Below, piece by piece: positions 55,404-63,109 of a stretch of DNA of 64,000 nucleotides. The stretch is from positions 4,024,001-4,088,000 of the forward strand of contig CP020563.1 in the NCBI GenBank assembly GCA_002082585.1, read 5' to 3'. Every line of letters starts with the position of its first letter. Within the stretch, counting starts at the first letter, position 1. This DNA comes from Kitasatospora albolonga. Lineage in GTDB: Bacteria > Actinomycetota > Actinomycetes > Streptomycetales > Streptomycetaceae. Below the pieces are notes generated by a model. The model worked only from the letters and a program-made list of their open reading frames with translations, had not been told where the DNA came from and searched no databases. The position numbers and the translations under genes were made by a program.

Positions 55404-55949
55404 TTGACTGCCTCGTTCGTGTTGAAAGAGCTGCGCGATGAAGAGCGTGCACTCTACTGGTCCGGTACCTCTGAGGAGTTCGGCACTATCGAAGTGCGCT
55501 ATCCGGCGGACGGGCCGGTGGGCTCAGCTACAGCCCGAGCACGAGGAAGTGCGATTCCGACGACGCACCTGATCGGATGGGCGATCTTTCAGGACAAGCC
55601 GCGGCTGACGCATGCTCGACTCCAGGTGGAGGGTGAGGATGCGAAGTTGTGGAGGAACCGGTGGGCGGTGAGTCGTAAGGGGCGCTCGCTGCGTATGGAG
55701 TACGGCGGAACCGAGTACCGGTGCAGGGCGGTGCGCCGGAAGCGGTACGTTTTCACGCGCCCCGGACTCGTCGTCACGGTCACCCAATCGGGGATCGCGC
55801 CGAAGCGGCGCACCATCCTGGTAGTGATCGACGGCTCCGCCGAGCCGGTCGACCTCTCCCTGGCGGTTCTCTTCTCCGGTGTGAATCGGTCTCAACTGAC
55901 CCTGGGCGGAGCCTTCCGAGCGGGCTTCGCGACGGTCTTCAACCTTTGA
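55404..55949 (+). CDS. third tandem paralogue
   Basis: 181 aa, TTG start at 55404 with GGGGAG 6 bases upstream. All family blocks are intact: TASFVLKELRDEERALYWSGTSEEFGTIEVRYPADG, IPTTHLIGWAIFQDKPRLTHARLQVEGE, NRWAVSRKGRSLRMEYGGTEYRCRAVRRKRYVFTRPGLVVTVTQSG, VIDGSAEPVDLSLAVLFSGVNRSQLTLGGAFRAGFATVFNL. Its 5' half is nearly identical in DNA to copy 1 and its 3' end to copy 2. Confidence 0.78.
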   Translation: MTASFVLKELRDEERALYWSGTSEEFGTIEVRYPADGPVGSATARARGSAIPTTHLIGWAIFQDKPRLTHARLQVEGEDAKLWRNRWAVSRKGRSLRMEYGGTEYRCRAVRRKRYVFTRPGLVVTVTQSGIAPKRRTILVVIDGSAEPVDLSLAVLFSGVNRSQLTLGGAFRAGFATVFNL

Positions 55950-56174
55950 GCCGACAGCAGGGTAAGAACCTGATCCATGTCTTCCTGCGACAGGAAGAAG
56001 CAGTGATGGGTGAGGGGGCCCGAGGGGCATTCGCGGTGGGAGTGTTGCCTGGCGGGTGTCCGAAGCCTCGTGCGTACGGCCGGTGAACCGCTTCGGGGCG
56101 ACCACGACGGCGGCTGCTGACCGGCTGCGTGGACACGCGGACTCGTCGTGGTGTGTTCCTGGTGGGTCGCCCGG

Positions 56175-57386
56175 CTACTGCGGCCCATTGCCCGTCGGCA
56201 CCGGCACCGGCACCGGCACCGGCATCGGCCCGAGCGCCCCCAGTACCACCGGCATGTCCTTCTTCTCCGTCACGATCAGCACCGGTACACCCCCGTCCTC
56301 GCACTCCAGTACCACCGCCCGGCCTCGGTAGTCCGGGCGGCCCGGCGGGTCCGTCAGGTATGGCGGGCGGAGGCGGAGCGGGGTCAGGGTGTTCGGGATC
56401 TTCTTGTGGTGGAAGAGGCTCACCGGGTCGAGGGCGGTTTCCAGGGAGCCGGGGGCGGCGATCAGGGAGACGGAGCTGACGCTGTACGCGTTGCTCGCGT
56501 ACGGAACGTCGCCCAGGATGGCGCCGGTGACGACCTTCTTCTCGGTCAGGACGGCCGGCTCCATGGTGATGGTGTCGTCGCCGCGATTGCGCCACCACAG
56601 GATGGGCGCGGCCACCGCGCAGCCCGCCAGGACCACCAGGGTGCTCAGGCCGAGCAGGTGCAGCGCGCCGCCGATGTCGTGGGTCGGCCAGGGTGCCACC
56701 GCGCCGGCCACGGTCAGGCAGAGGCCCCCGGTGAGTGCGAGGTTGGTCTGCCAGGTGTAGACCTTGGGCGAGCGCCGACCGGTCCAGAGCGTCACGAGCG
56801 CGCTCGACGCGATCATGACCCCGAACGCGCCGAGCCCGAGACCGGAGGTGAGCGGGAGCCGGTAGTCGCCGCGTACATCCGCCTTCGTGGACCGCCGTAC
56901 GGACTCGAAGTCGACGTACCGGATCTGGCCCCGCCAGTAGGTGACCTCGATCTCCGCTCCCGGGTGGGCCACCGTCCGATGTGCCGGAGTACCCGCGAGG
57001 CGGGTACGGGTGGACGTGCCGTCGGCCTCCGTGATGTTGAGCCAGAAGTTGGGTGACCTTCCCTCGATCTTGTCCAGGCTGTCGATCACCGCCGGGACCG
57101 TACGCAGGCAGTCGTCGTTGCCGGCCTGGCCGTCACGAGCGTTGCCGCGGGCGTCTCCACGGGACGAGGAACAGGACGTCGCCTCCTTGAAGGCGCGTTC
57201 CTCGGCCTGTGCGCCCGGTGTGGTGACCAGGATCAGCCAGACCGCGATCAGCATGCAGACGCCGGCGACTGCCAGGGTGCCGAGCATCGCCATGCGGAGC
57301 TTCGGGATGGGGGGAACGTTCCGCTTCGGGGTCACCTCCCCATGGTGTGGTGGTGAGAGCGGAAGCGGTATGGGTGCTGCCTGCAT
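56175..57386 (-). CDS. multi-helix membrane protein (unassigned)
   Basis: About 403 aa from the ATG at 57386; a GTG at 57335 is an alternative and neither has a clean ribosome site. One helix near the start (about 35-55), a soluble extracytoplasmic domain with a Cys pair (TSCSSSRG, DDCLRTVP) to about residue 165, then three to four helices (185-270) and a cytosolic C-terminal domain (GDDTITMEPAVLTEKKVVTGAILGDVPYASN...). The C-terminus is a (PV)n repeat, PMPVPVPVPVPTGNGPQ. Convergent with the tandem cassette. No function recognised. Confidence 0.68.
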   Translation of the reverse strand: MQAAPIPLPLSPPHHGEVTPKRNVPPIPKLRMAMLGTLAVAGVCMLIAVWLILVTTPGAQAEERAFKEATSCSSSRGDARGNARDGQAGNDDCLRTVPAVIDSLDKIEGRSPNFWLNITEADGTSTRTRLAGTPAHRTVAHPGAEIEVTYWRGQIRYVDFESVRRSTKADVRGDYRLPLTSGLGLGAFGVMIASSALVTLWTGRRSPKVYTWQTNLALTGGLCLTVAGAVAPWPTHDIGGALHLLGLSTLVVLAGCAVAAPILWWRNRGDDTITMEPAVLTEKKVVTGAILGDVPYASNAYSVSSVSLIAAPGSLETALDPVSLFHHKKIPNTLTPLRLRPPYLTDPPGRPDYRGRAVVLECEDGGVPVLIVTEKKDMPVVLGALGPMPVPVPVPVPTGNGPQ

Positions 57387-57478
57387 ATATCGGGAGGTGC
57401 TCGTTGCCGGGAATCAGCAACCTTGAATCGGCAACCTGGATCGGCAAAGGGGAGTGAGGAGCTGGGAGCCGCGCGGAC

Positions 57479-58360
57479 TCAGTCGTTCCGCCCCTGCGTC
57501 AGCCGCGCCGCAGAAGCGATCGCGGCTCGGGCCTCCGTCTCCGTGAGGCCCGTGCGGACCGCGGCGGCGGTGAGGGCGTCGGCCAGGGCGTCGCCGAAGC
57601 CGTGTTCGTAGGCGCGGCAGGCGGCCCAGAACAGGCGGGTGTTGCGCTGGCCCTCGTGGGCCGCCAGGACGAACTGGACCAGGCCCTCGCCCCGGCGGCC
57701 CCGGGCGTCTTCGGTGGCGGGGGGCCGGGGGCCGCGCGGTGGAGGGGTGAGGAGGCGCAGGAGGGCGCGGGGGCAGGGGGCCGGGGCGAGGTGGGCGGTG
57801 CCGGGGGCCAGGCGGTAGCGGCCGTGGGCGGTGACCGATCCGGGGCCGACCAGGTAGCCGCCGCTGCCGCGGATGTCGATGCCCGGGGCGAGGCGGCCGG
57901 CCGAGTTGGGGACCGTGGTGTCGGCGGGGCCGGTGAGCCAGAGGTGGCGGCCGCCGCTCGGGGTGAGCACGGTGACCGTCGGCGGGATGGTGAACAGGTG
58001 GTGGAGGGCCAGCTGCTGGAGGGCGCCCACCGAGTCGTTGCCGTACGCGGTGTCGATGTCCAGGTCGATGCCGATCAGCCGGTGCGGGGCGCGTCCGCAG
58101 GCGATGCCGTAGCCGGTGGCCCGGGGCGCGGCGGCGAAGAGGGCGCGGACGGCCGCGGGGTCCGTGGTGGCGTCGTGCACCCCGTGGCCCGGCAGTCCGC
58201 ACGCGCCCCGGCAGCGGACCGGCGGCTGCTCGCCGTGGTGGGGGGAGCGCAGGGCGGGGAGCTTGGTGGCGGACAGGGGGAAGACGGGGAGCCCGCGCTC
58301 GGCGGCGGAGAGGGCGTGGGCGAGGGCCAGGGTGGCGGTCTGCCGGTCGATGGTGGCCAT
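57479..58360 (-). CDS. bifunctional DNA primase/polymerase N-terminal domain protein (intact Prim-Pol)
   Basis: 293 aa from the ATG at 58360. Prim-Pol hallmarks are all there: GLPVFPLSATKLPAL, LIGIDLDIDTAYG (catalytic DxD), SGGRHLWLTG (SGGxHxW) and APGIDIRGSGGYLVGPGS. A short C-terminal helical region follows (about 225-293). Such isolated N-terminal domains occur in Streptomyces, often plasmid- or element-derived; they can make or extend primers. No helicase follows. Function in this chromosome unknown. Confidence 0.88.
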   Translation of the reverse strand: MATIDRQTATLALAHALSAAERGLPVFPLSATKLPALRSPHHGEQPPVRCRGACGLPGHGVHDATTDPAAVRALFAAAPRATGYGIACGRAPHRLIGIDLDIDTAYGNDSVGALQQLALHHLFTIPPTVTVLTPSGGRHLWLTGPADTTVPNSAGRLAPGIDIRGSGGYLVGPGSVTAHGRYRLAPGTAHLAPAPCPRALLRLLTPPPRGPRPPATEDARGRRGEGLVQFVLAAHEGQRNTRLFWAACRAYEHGFGDALADALTAAAVRTGLTETEARAAIASAARLTQGRND

Positions 58361-58705
58361 GGTTCTATTTTCGTACACAGGTTCGAATAAGGGAAGTGGG
58401 GGCGTGGAGGGGGAGGGGTGGAGGCGGGTGGGAGGTCGCTGGTGGTGGAACGTTTTCCCCCTTGAGAGCGAAGGGGGAGTGCGGGTGTATCGACCGGTTC
58501 GTCATTCCCTGCCGCATAGAAGGTTTATCGCCTCTTCCTCATACGTGCGAGGGAATCAGGCGGCAAGGCATGGTTCGCCGGGGATGCGCTGGGCAACTCT
58601 GCTCTCGCGACGTCGTGACCAGCACCGGGGCGGTCGGCCAACTCCCCCGGAACCAGCCTCACATGCACCTATGAAGCCGGACTTCCGGTTCCTGGAGGAA
58701 CTCAC
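58361..58705. other. upstream region of the small secreted protein
   Basis: 345 bases. A hairpin TCCCCCTT/AAGGGGGA (58456-58463 with 58471-58478) lies in the middle. GGAGG six bases before the next ATG is the ribosome site. I see no gene and no recognisable riboswitch. Confidence 0.4.
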
Positions 58706-59020
58706 ATGGCAAGCATCCGTACCGCTCGCGTTCTCGCCGCAGTCGCCGCGCTGCCCCTGACCGTCGCCCTCTGCGGCGGTGTGGCCCTGGCGGACAACGG
58801 CTCCTTCGCGAACGACGGATCGAACGCGGCCGTGGCGACGGTCGGCGGCAGCGGTGTCGGCGGCGCCAACACCGGCAACTCCTCGACCACGCAGCAACAG
58901 GCCGTCGGCCCCGGCGCGTCGAACCAGAACACCTCGGCCCAGGTGAGCGGCTCGGCCTTCACCGCCATCGACCAGTCCGACCACAGCGTCGCCGTGAACT
59001 TCACCCCGTTCTTCTGGTGA
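58706..59020 (+). CDS. small secreted Asn/Gln/Ser/Gly-rich protein
   Basis: 104 aa, ATG at 58706 with GGAGG upstream. Sec signal peptide (about 1-29, ending GVALA). The mature ~75 residues are low-complexity polar (NGSFANDGSNAAVATVGGSGVGGANTG, NSSTTQQQAVGPGASNQNTSAQVSGS) and end in the aromatic VAVNFTPFFW. No Cys. Composition is like aggregation-prone surface proteins (curlin-like), but no regular repeat is clear. Not a chaplin or rodlin by eye. Confidence 0.75.
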   Translation: MASIRTARVLAAVAALPLTVALCGGVALADNGSFANDGSNAAVATVGGSGVGGANTGNSSTTQQQAVGPGASNQNTSAQVSGSAFTAIDQSDHSVAVNFTPFFW

Positions 59021-59195
59021 TGGCCTCGCGGCTCCGAGGGCGATGACTCCGAGGGTGGCTCCTCCTCGGTGATCAGACTTCCGGGACCTTCCGGGGGGTG
59101 GGTCCCGGCCGTCTGAACAGCAGCCCGTGCGGCGGCACTTCGGTGCCCCGCGCGGGCTGTCGCCGTTGTCCGTGACCCTTGACAGGGAGAGTTGA

Positions 59196-59226
59196 TCTGA
59201 CGGACAGTCAGAAACCGTTCGGTTTC
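59196..59226 (+). promoter_or_regulatory. candidate operator for the acyl-CoA/steroid-type operon
   Basis: Two adjoining inverted repeats: TCTGAC-5-GTCAGA (59196-59212) and GAAACCG-TT-CGGTTTC (59211-59226), 27-57 bases before the first start. A TTGACA (59179-59184) lies just upstream, in -35 position. The spacing and symmetry fit a TetR-family site; the regulator is not in the window. Confidence 0.45.
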
Positions 59227-59252
59227 CGTCTCCGTGCCCCTGGAGGTCCCCC

Positions 59253-60542
59253 GTGCACCTCGCCCCCACGGAGCGCCAGCAGCGGCTGCGTACCGAACTG
59301 CGCTCCTACTTCGCCGCCTTGATGGCGGGGAGCGGAGGGAGGGGAGGAAGCGGCGGAGGCGGGGGGAGCCGACGGGACGATCCGGATGAACAGCGGCGGC
59401 TGCTCCGGCAGATCGGTGCCGACTCCCTGCTCGGCCTCGGCTGGCCCGTGGCATACGGCGGCCAAGGGCGGGGCCCCGACGAGCAGTTCGTCTTCTTCGA
59501 CGAGGCGTACCGGGCGGGCGCCCCCGTCTCCATGGTCACCCTCAACACCGTCGGCCCGACCCTCATGCGGTACGGCACCGAGGAGCAGAAGGCGTACTTC
59601 CTGCCCCGCATCCTCAGCGGCGAGCTCGTCTTCGCGATCGGTTACAGCGAACCCGAAGCCGGTACGGACCTGGCGGCCCTGCGCACTCGCGCCGTGCGCG
59701 ACGGCGACGGCGATCGCGGGGAGGGCGACGGCGGCGGGGATGGCGGGGGCGAAGGCCACTGGGTCATCGACGGCCAGAAGATCTTCACCAGCAACGCCCA
59801 GCAGGCGGACTGGATCTGGCTCGCCTGCCGTACGGACCCCGACGCCCCGAAGCACCGGGGCATCTCGATCATCCTCGTGCCGACCGACGACCCCGGCTTC
59901 TCCTGGACGCCGATCGAGACCGTGGGCGGCCTGACGACCACCGCCACCTACTACGACGGCGTACGCGTCCCCGCCTCGAACCTCGTGGGGGAGGAGAACG
60001 GCGGCTGGAAGCTCATCACCAGCCAGCTCAACCACGAGCGCGTCGCCCTCGCCGCCATCGGTATGCAGGCCGAGGACTTCTACGAGGAGGCCCTCGCCCA
60101 CGTCTGTACCCCCGACCCCGCGACGGGGCGCCGCCGGATCGACGAGCCGTGGGTACGCGCCCGGCTCGCGGAGGCGTACGCCCGGCTCGCGGCGACCCGG
60201 CTGCTGAACTGGCGGCTGGTCGGGGCCGTGGGGGCGGGCGCGCTGGCCCCCGGGGAGGCGAGCGGGGTGAAGTTCGCGGGGACCGAGAGCGCCGTGGAGG
60301 TCTACCGGATGTGCCAGGAGGTGGTCGGGGAGGCCGCCCTCCTCCGGGGCGGATCACCCGGCTGCTTCGGAGCGGACGGCAGCGGTGGCGGTGGCGGTGG
60401 TGACGGTGCTGTCCGCGGTGGTGGAGAGCTGGAGCGGATGAACCGGGCCGCGCAGATCAACACCTTCGGCGGCGGCGTCAGCGAAGTGCAGCGCGAGATC
60501 GTCGCGACCATGCGGCTCGGGATGACACGGGGCAAGCGGTGA
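59253..60542 (+). CDS. acyl-CoA dehydrogenase (FadE29/ChsE2-like)
   Basis: 429 aa, GTG at 59253 with GGAGG upstream. FAD acyl-CoA dehydrogenase fold: GLGWPVAYGGQGRGPDEQFVFFDEAYRAG, GYSEPEAGTDLAALRTRAVRD, WVIDGQKIFTSNAQQADWIWLACRTD, the middle TTTATYYDGVRVPASNLVGEENGGWKLITSQLNHERVAL and the C-terminal FGGGVSEVQREIVATMRLGM. Three Gly-rich low-complexity inserts (about residues 30-43, 150-168 and 370-395) are unlike the family. First gene of the operon, with coupled downstream genes. Confidence 0.92.
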   Translation: MHLAPTERQQRLRTELRSYFAALMAGSGGRGGSGGGGGSRRDDPDEQRRLLRQIGADSLLGLGWPVAYGGQGRGPDEQFVFFDEAYRAGAPVSMVTLNTVGPTLMRYGTEEQKAYFLPRILSGELVFAIGYSEPEAGTDLAALRTRAVRDGDGDRGEGDGGGDGGGEGHWVIDGQKIFTSNAQQADWIWLACRTDPDAPKHRGISIILVPTDDPGFSWTPIETVGGLTTTATYYDGVRVPASNLVGEENGGWKLITSQLNHERVALAAIGMQAEDFYEEALAHVCTPDPATGRRRIDEPWVRARLAEAYARLAATRLLNWRLVGAVGAGALAPGEASGVKFAGTESAVEVYRMCQEVVGEAALLRGGSPGCFGADGSGGGGGGDGAVRGGGELERMNRAAQINTFGGGVSEVQREIVATMRLGMTRGKR

Positions 60543-61597
60543 ACCCGGCCACCCGGGCAGGCCGGGAGCCCACCGCCCCGGACCCCAAGCCCACCGCCCC
60601 GGACCTCAAGCCCGCCACCCCGGACACCCGGACAGGCCGGGAGCCCACCACCCCGCCCCCCCAACCCACCGCCCCGGACGACCCCCTGTACGAGCAGCTC
60701 GCCGCCTACGCCGGTCGCCCCGCCGCCACCGCCGCCACCGGCAAGGACCCCGTCAACGCGCCCATGATCCGCCACTGGTGCGAGGCGATGGGCGACACCT
60801 CGCCCGCCCACCGGGGCCCCGACGCCGTCGCCCCGCCCACCATGCTCCAGGTCTGGACGATGCGCGGCCTCTCCCAAGCCCCGGGCCCCGGCGGCGACTC
60901 CGCCCGCTCACCCGCGTACGACGAACTCCTCCGCCTCCTCGACGGCGCCGGGTACACCTCCGTCGTCGCGACCGACTGCGAGCAGGAGTACCTGCGGCCG
61001 CTCCGCCCCGGCGACCTGATCACCTTCGACTCCGTGATCGAGTCCGTCTCCCCGCGCAAGACGACCAAGCTCGGCACCGGCTACTTCGTCACCACCCGCA
61101 TGGACGTCCGCGCCGACGGCGAACCCGCCGGGACGCACCGCTTCCGCATCCTCAAGTACCGCCCCCCGCACCGTACGAAGGAACTCCGCCCCCGCCCCGT
61201 CATCAACCGCGACAACGCCGGATTCTGGGCCGGGGTCGCCGAACACCGCCTCCTCATCCAGCGCTGCACGGCCTGCGCGACGCTCCGCTTCCCCTGGCTC
61301 CCCGGCTGCAACGCCTGTGCCGGGCAGGAGTGGGACACGGTCGAGGCGGGCGGCGAGGGCACGGTGTTCAGCCATGTCGTGATGCACCACCCGTCCTTCC
61401 CCGCCTTCGACCCCTCGGGCGAGGGCGGCCCGTACGCCGTCGCGCTGATCGAACTCGCCGAGGGCGTACGGATCGTCGGCAACGTGGTCGGTGTGCCGTA
61501 CGACCAGGTCCGCGTCGGCCTGCCCGTACGGCTGGAGTTCCTCCGTACGGACCCCGAGCTGGAACTTCCGGTCTTCCGGGCGAGCGAAGGCGGTTGA
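60539..61597 (+). CDS. MaoC-DUF35 fusion (ChsH2-like) hydratase/zinc-ribbon protein
   Basis: 352 aa, GTG at 60539 overlapping the previous stop by GTGA. A Pro-rich ~50-residue start (PDPKPTAPDLKPATPD), then a MaoC-like dehydratase domain (about 55-220, with MIRHWCEAMGDTSP), then a DUF35 zinc ribbon/OB-fold (about 222-352: CTACATLRFPWLPGCNACAG with two Cys pairs). The same fusion is ChsH2 of the mycobacterial igr operon, which hydrates the steroid side-chain enoyl-CoA with ChsH1 and docks the aldolase Ltp2 through its DUF35 end. Confidence 0.9.
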   Translation: MNPATRAGREPTAPDPKPTAPDLKPATPDTRTGREPTTPPPQPTAPDDPLYEQLAAYAGRPAATAATGKDPVNAPMIRHWCEAMGDTSPAHRGPDAVAPPTMLQVWTMRGLSQAPGPGGDSARSPAYDELLRLLDGAGYTSVVATDCEQEYLRPLRPGDLITFDSVIESVSPRKTTKLGTGYFVTTRMDVRADGEPAGTHRFRILKYRPPHRTKELRPRPVINRDNAGFWAGVAEHRLLIQRCTACATLRFPWLPGCNACAGQEWDTVEAGGEGTVFSHVVMHHPSFPAFDPSGEGGPYAVALIELAEGVRIVGNVVGVPYDQVRVGLPVRLEFLRTDPELELPVFRASEGG

Positions 61598-61598
61598 G

Positions 61599-62666
61599 AT
61601 GGACTTCACCCCGAGCGAGGAGCAGAGCGCGGCACAGGGTCTTGCCGCGCGGATCTTCGGTGACCTGTCGACGCACGAGCGGCTGGTGGCGGCGGGGACC
61701 GGGACGGACGCCGGGCTGTGGAAGGAGCTGTGCACCGCCGGGCTGCCCGGCGCGGTGGAGGACATCGGGCTCCTGGGCCTGGTCCTGCTCCTGGAGGAAC
61801 AGGGCCGGACCACGGCCCAGGTCCCACTGGCGGCGACCGGGGTGTACGGGCTCCTCGCGGTCGCCGGGCACGGTACGGCGGAGCAGCGGGAACGTCTGCT
61901 GCCCGCCCTGCGCGACGGTACGGCGGTGGCGACGGGCGCCTTCCCGGCGCGGGACGGCGGGGTGCGGGCGGTGGACGGGGCGCTGTACGGGGCCGTGCCC
62001 TGGGTGCCGTGGCTGCGGGACGCCACCCATGTGCTGGTCGCGGACGCGGAGCGGGGGCTGTGGATCGTCGAGGCCCGGGGACCCGGGGTGACCGTCCTGC
62101 CCGTGGAGACGACCGCGCCCTGGTCGGCGGGGCGGCTCGGTCTCGACGGCGTACGGGCAGAATCCCTCGGTACGAGTACGGGGAGGGGTACGGGCCCGGG
62201 GGCCTACGCCTCGGTCCTTGCCGCGAGCCGGATCGCCTTCGCCGGGCTCCAGGCGGGCGTCTGCGCGGGCTCCCTCGCGCGGGCGGTCCGGCACACCACC
62301 ACCCGCGAGCAGTTCGGCCGCCCGCTCTCCACCAACCAGGGCGTCCTTCTCCGCGCCGCCGACGCCCATATGGACACCGAGGCCATCCGGGTCACGGCGT
62401 ACGAGGCGGCCTGGCGGTACGACCAGCGGCTCGACCACGCGGCCCAGGCGCTGACGGCCGCCTGGTGGGCCTCGGAGGCGGGGCGGCGCGTCGTGCACGC
62501 GGGGCAGCATCTGCACGGCGGCACCGGGGCCGACCTGGACCACCCGGTCCACCGGCACTTCCTCTGGGGGCGCCAGCTCGACGCGTATCTGGGCTGCGGC
62601 AGCGAAGTGCTGGAGGAGCTCGGCCTGTTGATCGCGGAGGACGGCCGTCAGGAGGGCCCGTCGTGA
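61599..62666 (+). CDS. acyl-CoA dehydrogenase (FadE28/ChsE1-like)
   Basis: 355 aa, ATG at 61599, one base after the previous stop. Acyl-CoA dehydrogenase fold shorter than the first (MDFTPSEEQSAAQGLAARIFG, ...RAVRHTTTREQFGRPLSTNQGVLLRAADAHMDTEAIRV, GGTGADLDHPVHRHFLWGRQ). Lacks the complete active-site set, as in ChsE1, which needs ChsE2 in an alpha2-beta2 complex. Ends with EGPS; overlaps the MaoC gene by GTGA. Confidence 0.9.
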   Translation: MDFTPSEEQSAAQGLAARIFGDLSTHERLVAAGTGTDAGLWKELCTAGLPGAVEDIGLLGLVLLLEEQGRTTAQVPLAATGVYGLLAVAGHGTAEQRERLLPALRDGTAVATGAFPARDGGVRAVDGALYGAVPWVPWLRDATHVLVADAERGLWIVEARGPGVTVLPVETTAPWSAGRLGLDGVRAESLGTSTGRGTGPGAYASVLAASRIAFAGLQAGVCAGSLARAVRHTTTREQFGRPLSTNQGVLLRAADAHMDTEAIRVTAYEAAWRYDQRLDHAAQALTAAWWASEAGRRVVHAGQHLHGGTGADLDHPVHRHFLWGRQLDAYLGCGSEVLEELGLLIAEDGRQEGPS

Positions 62667-63109
62667 AGGACCCGTACCGCGTCGGCGACGAACTGCCGCC
62701 CCTGGAGATCCCCGTCACCCGCACGCTCATCGTCGCGGGCGCCATCGCGTCGCGCGACTACCAGGACGTGCACCACGACGCCGAACTGGCCCGGGAGAAG
62801 GGCTCACCGGACATCTTCATGAACATCCTCACCACCAACGGGCTCGTCGGCCGCTACATCACCGACCACTTCGGACCCGCCGCCGTCCTCCGGAAGGTCG
62901 CGATCCGCCTCGGCACCCCCAACTACCCGGGGGACGTACTCCGGTTGACCGGTCATATCGCGGCCCTGGAAGGCGAAAACCACACTCTTATAGAAGTCGC
63001 CGTCGTCGGCGACAACCGTACAGGGCGTCACGTCACCGGCAAGGTCACCGTCGCCCTTCCCTACGTGTCCCATGTGTCCCACGTGTCCCACGGCGAGGGG
63101 GCGTCATGA
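62663..63109 (+). CDS. MaoC-like dehydratase (ChsH1-like)
   Basis: 148 aa, GTG at 62663 overlapping the preceding stop. Hot-dog fold with the catalytic Asp-His pair in SRDYQDVHHDAELAREKG. Equivalent to mycobacterial ChsH1, the partner of ChsH2. The C-terminus has a short VSHVSHVSH repeat absent from the family. Ends ATGA into the next gene. Confidence 0.92.
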   Translation: MKDPYRVGDELPPLEIPVTRTLIVAGAIASRDYQDVHHDAELAREKGSPDIFMNILTTNGLVGRYITDHFGPAAVLRKVAIRLGTPNYPGDVLRLTGHIAALEGENHTLIEVAVVGDNRTGRHVTGKVTVALPYVSHVSHVSHGEGAS

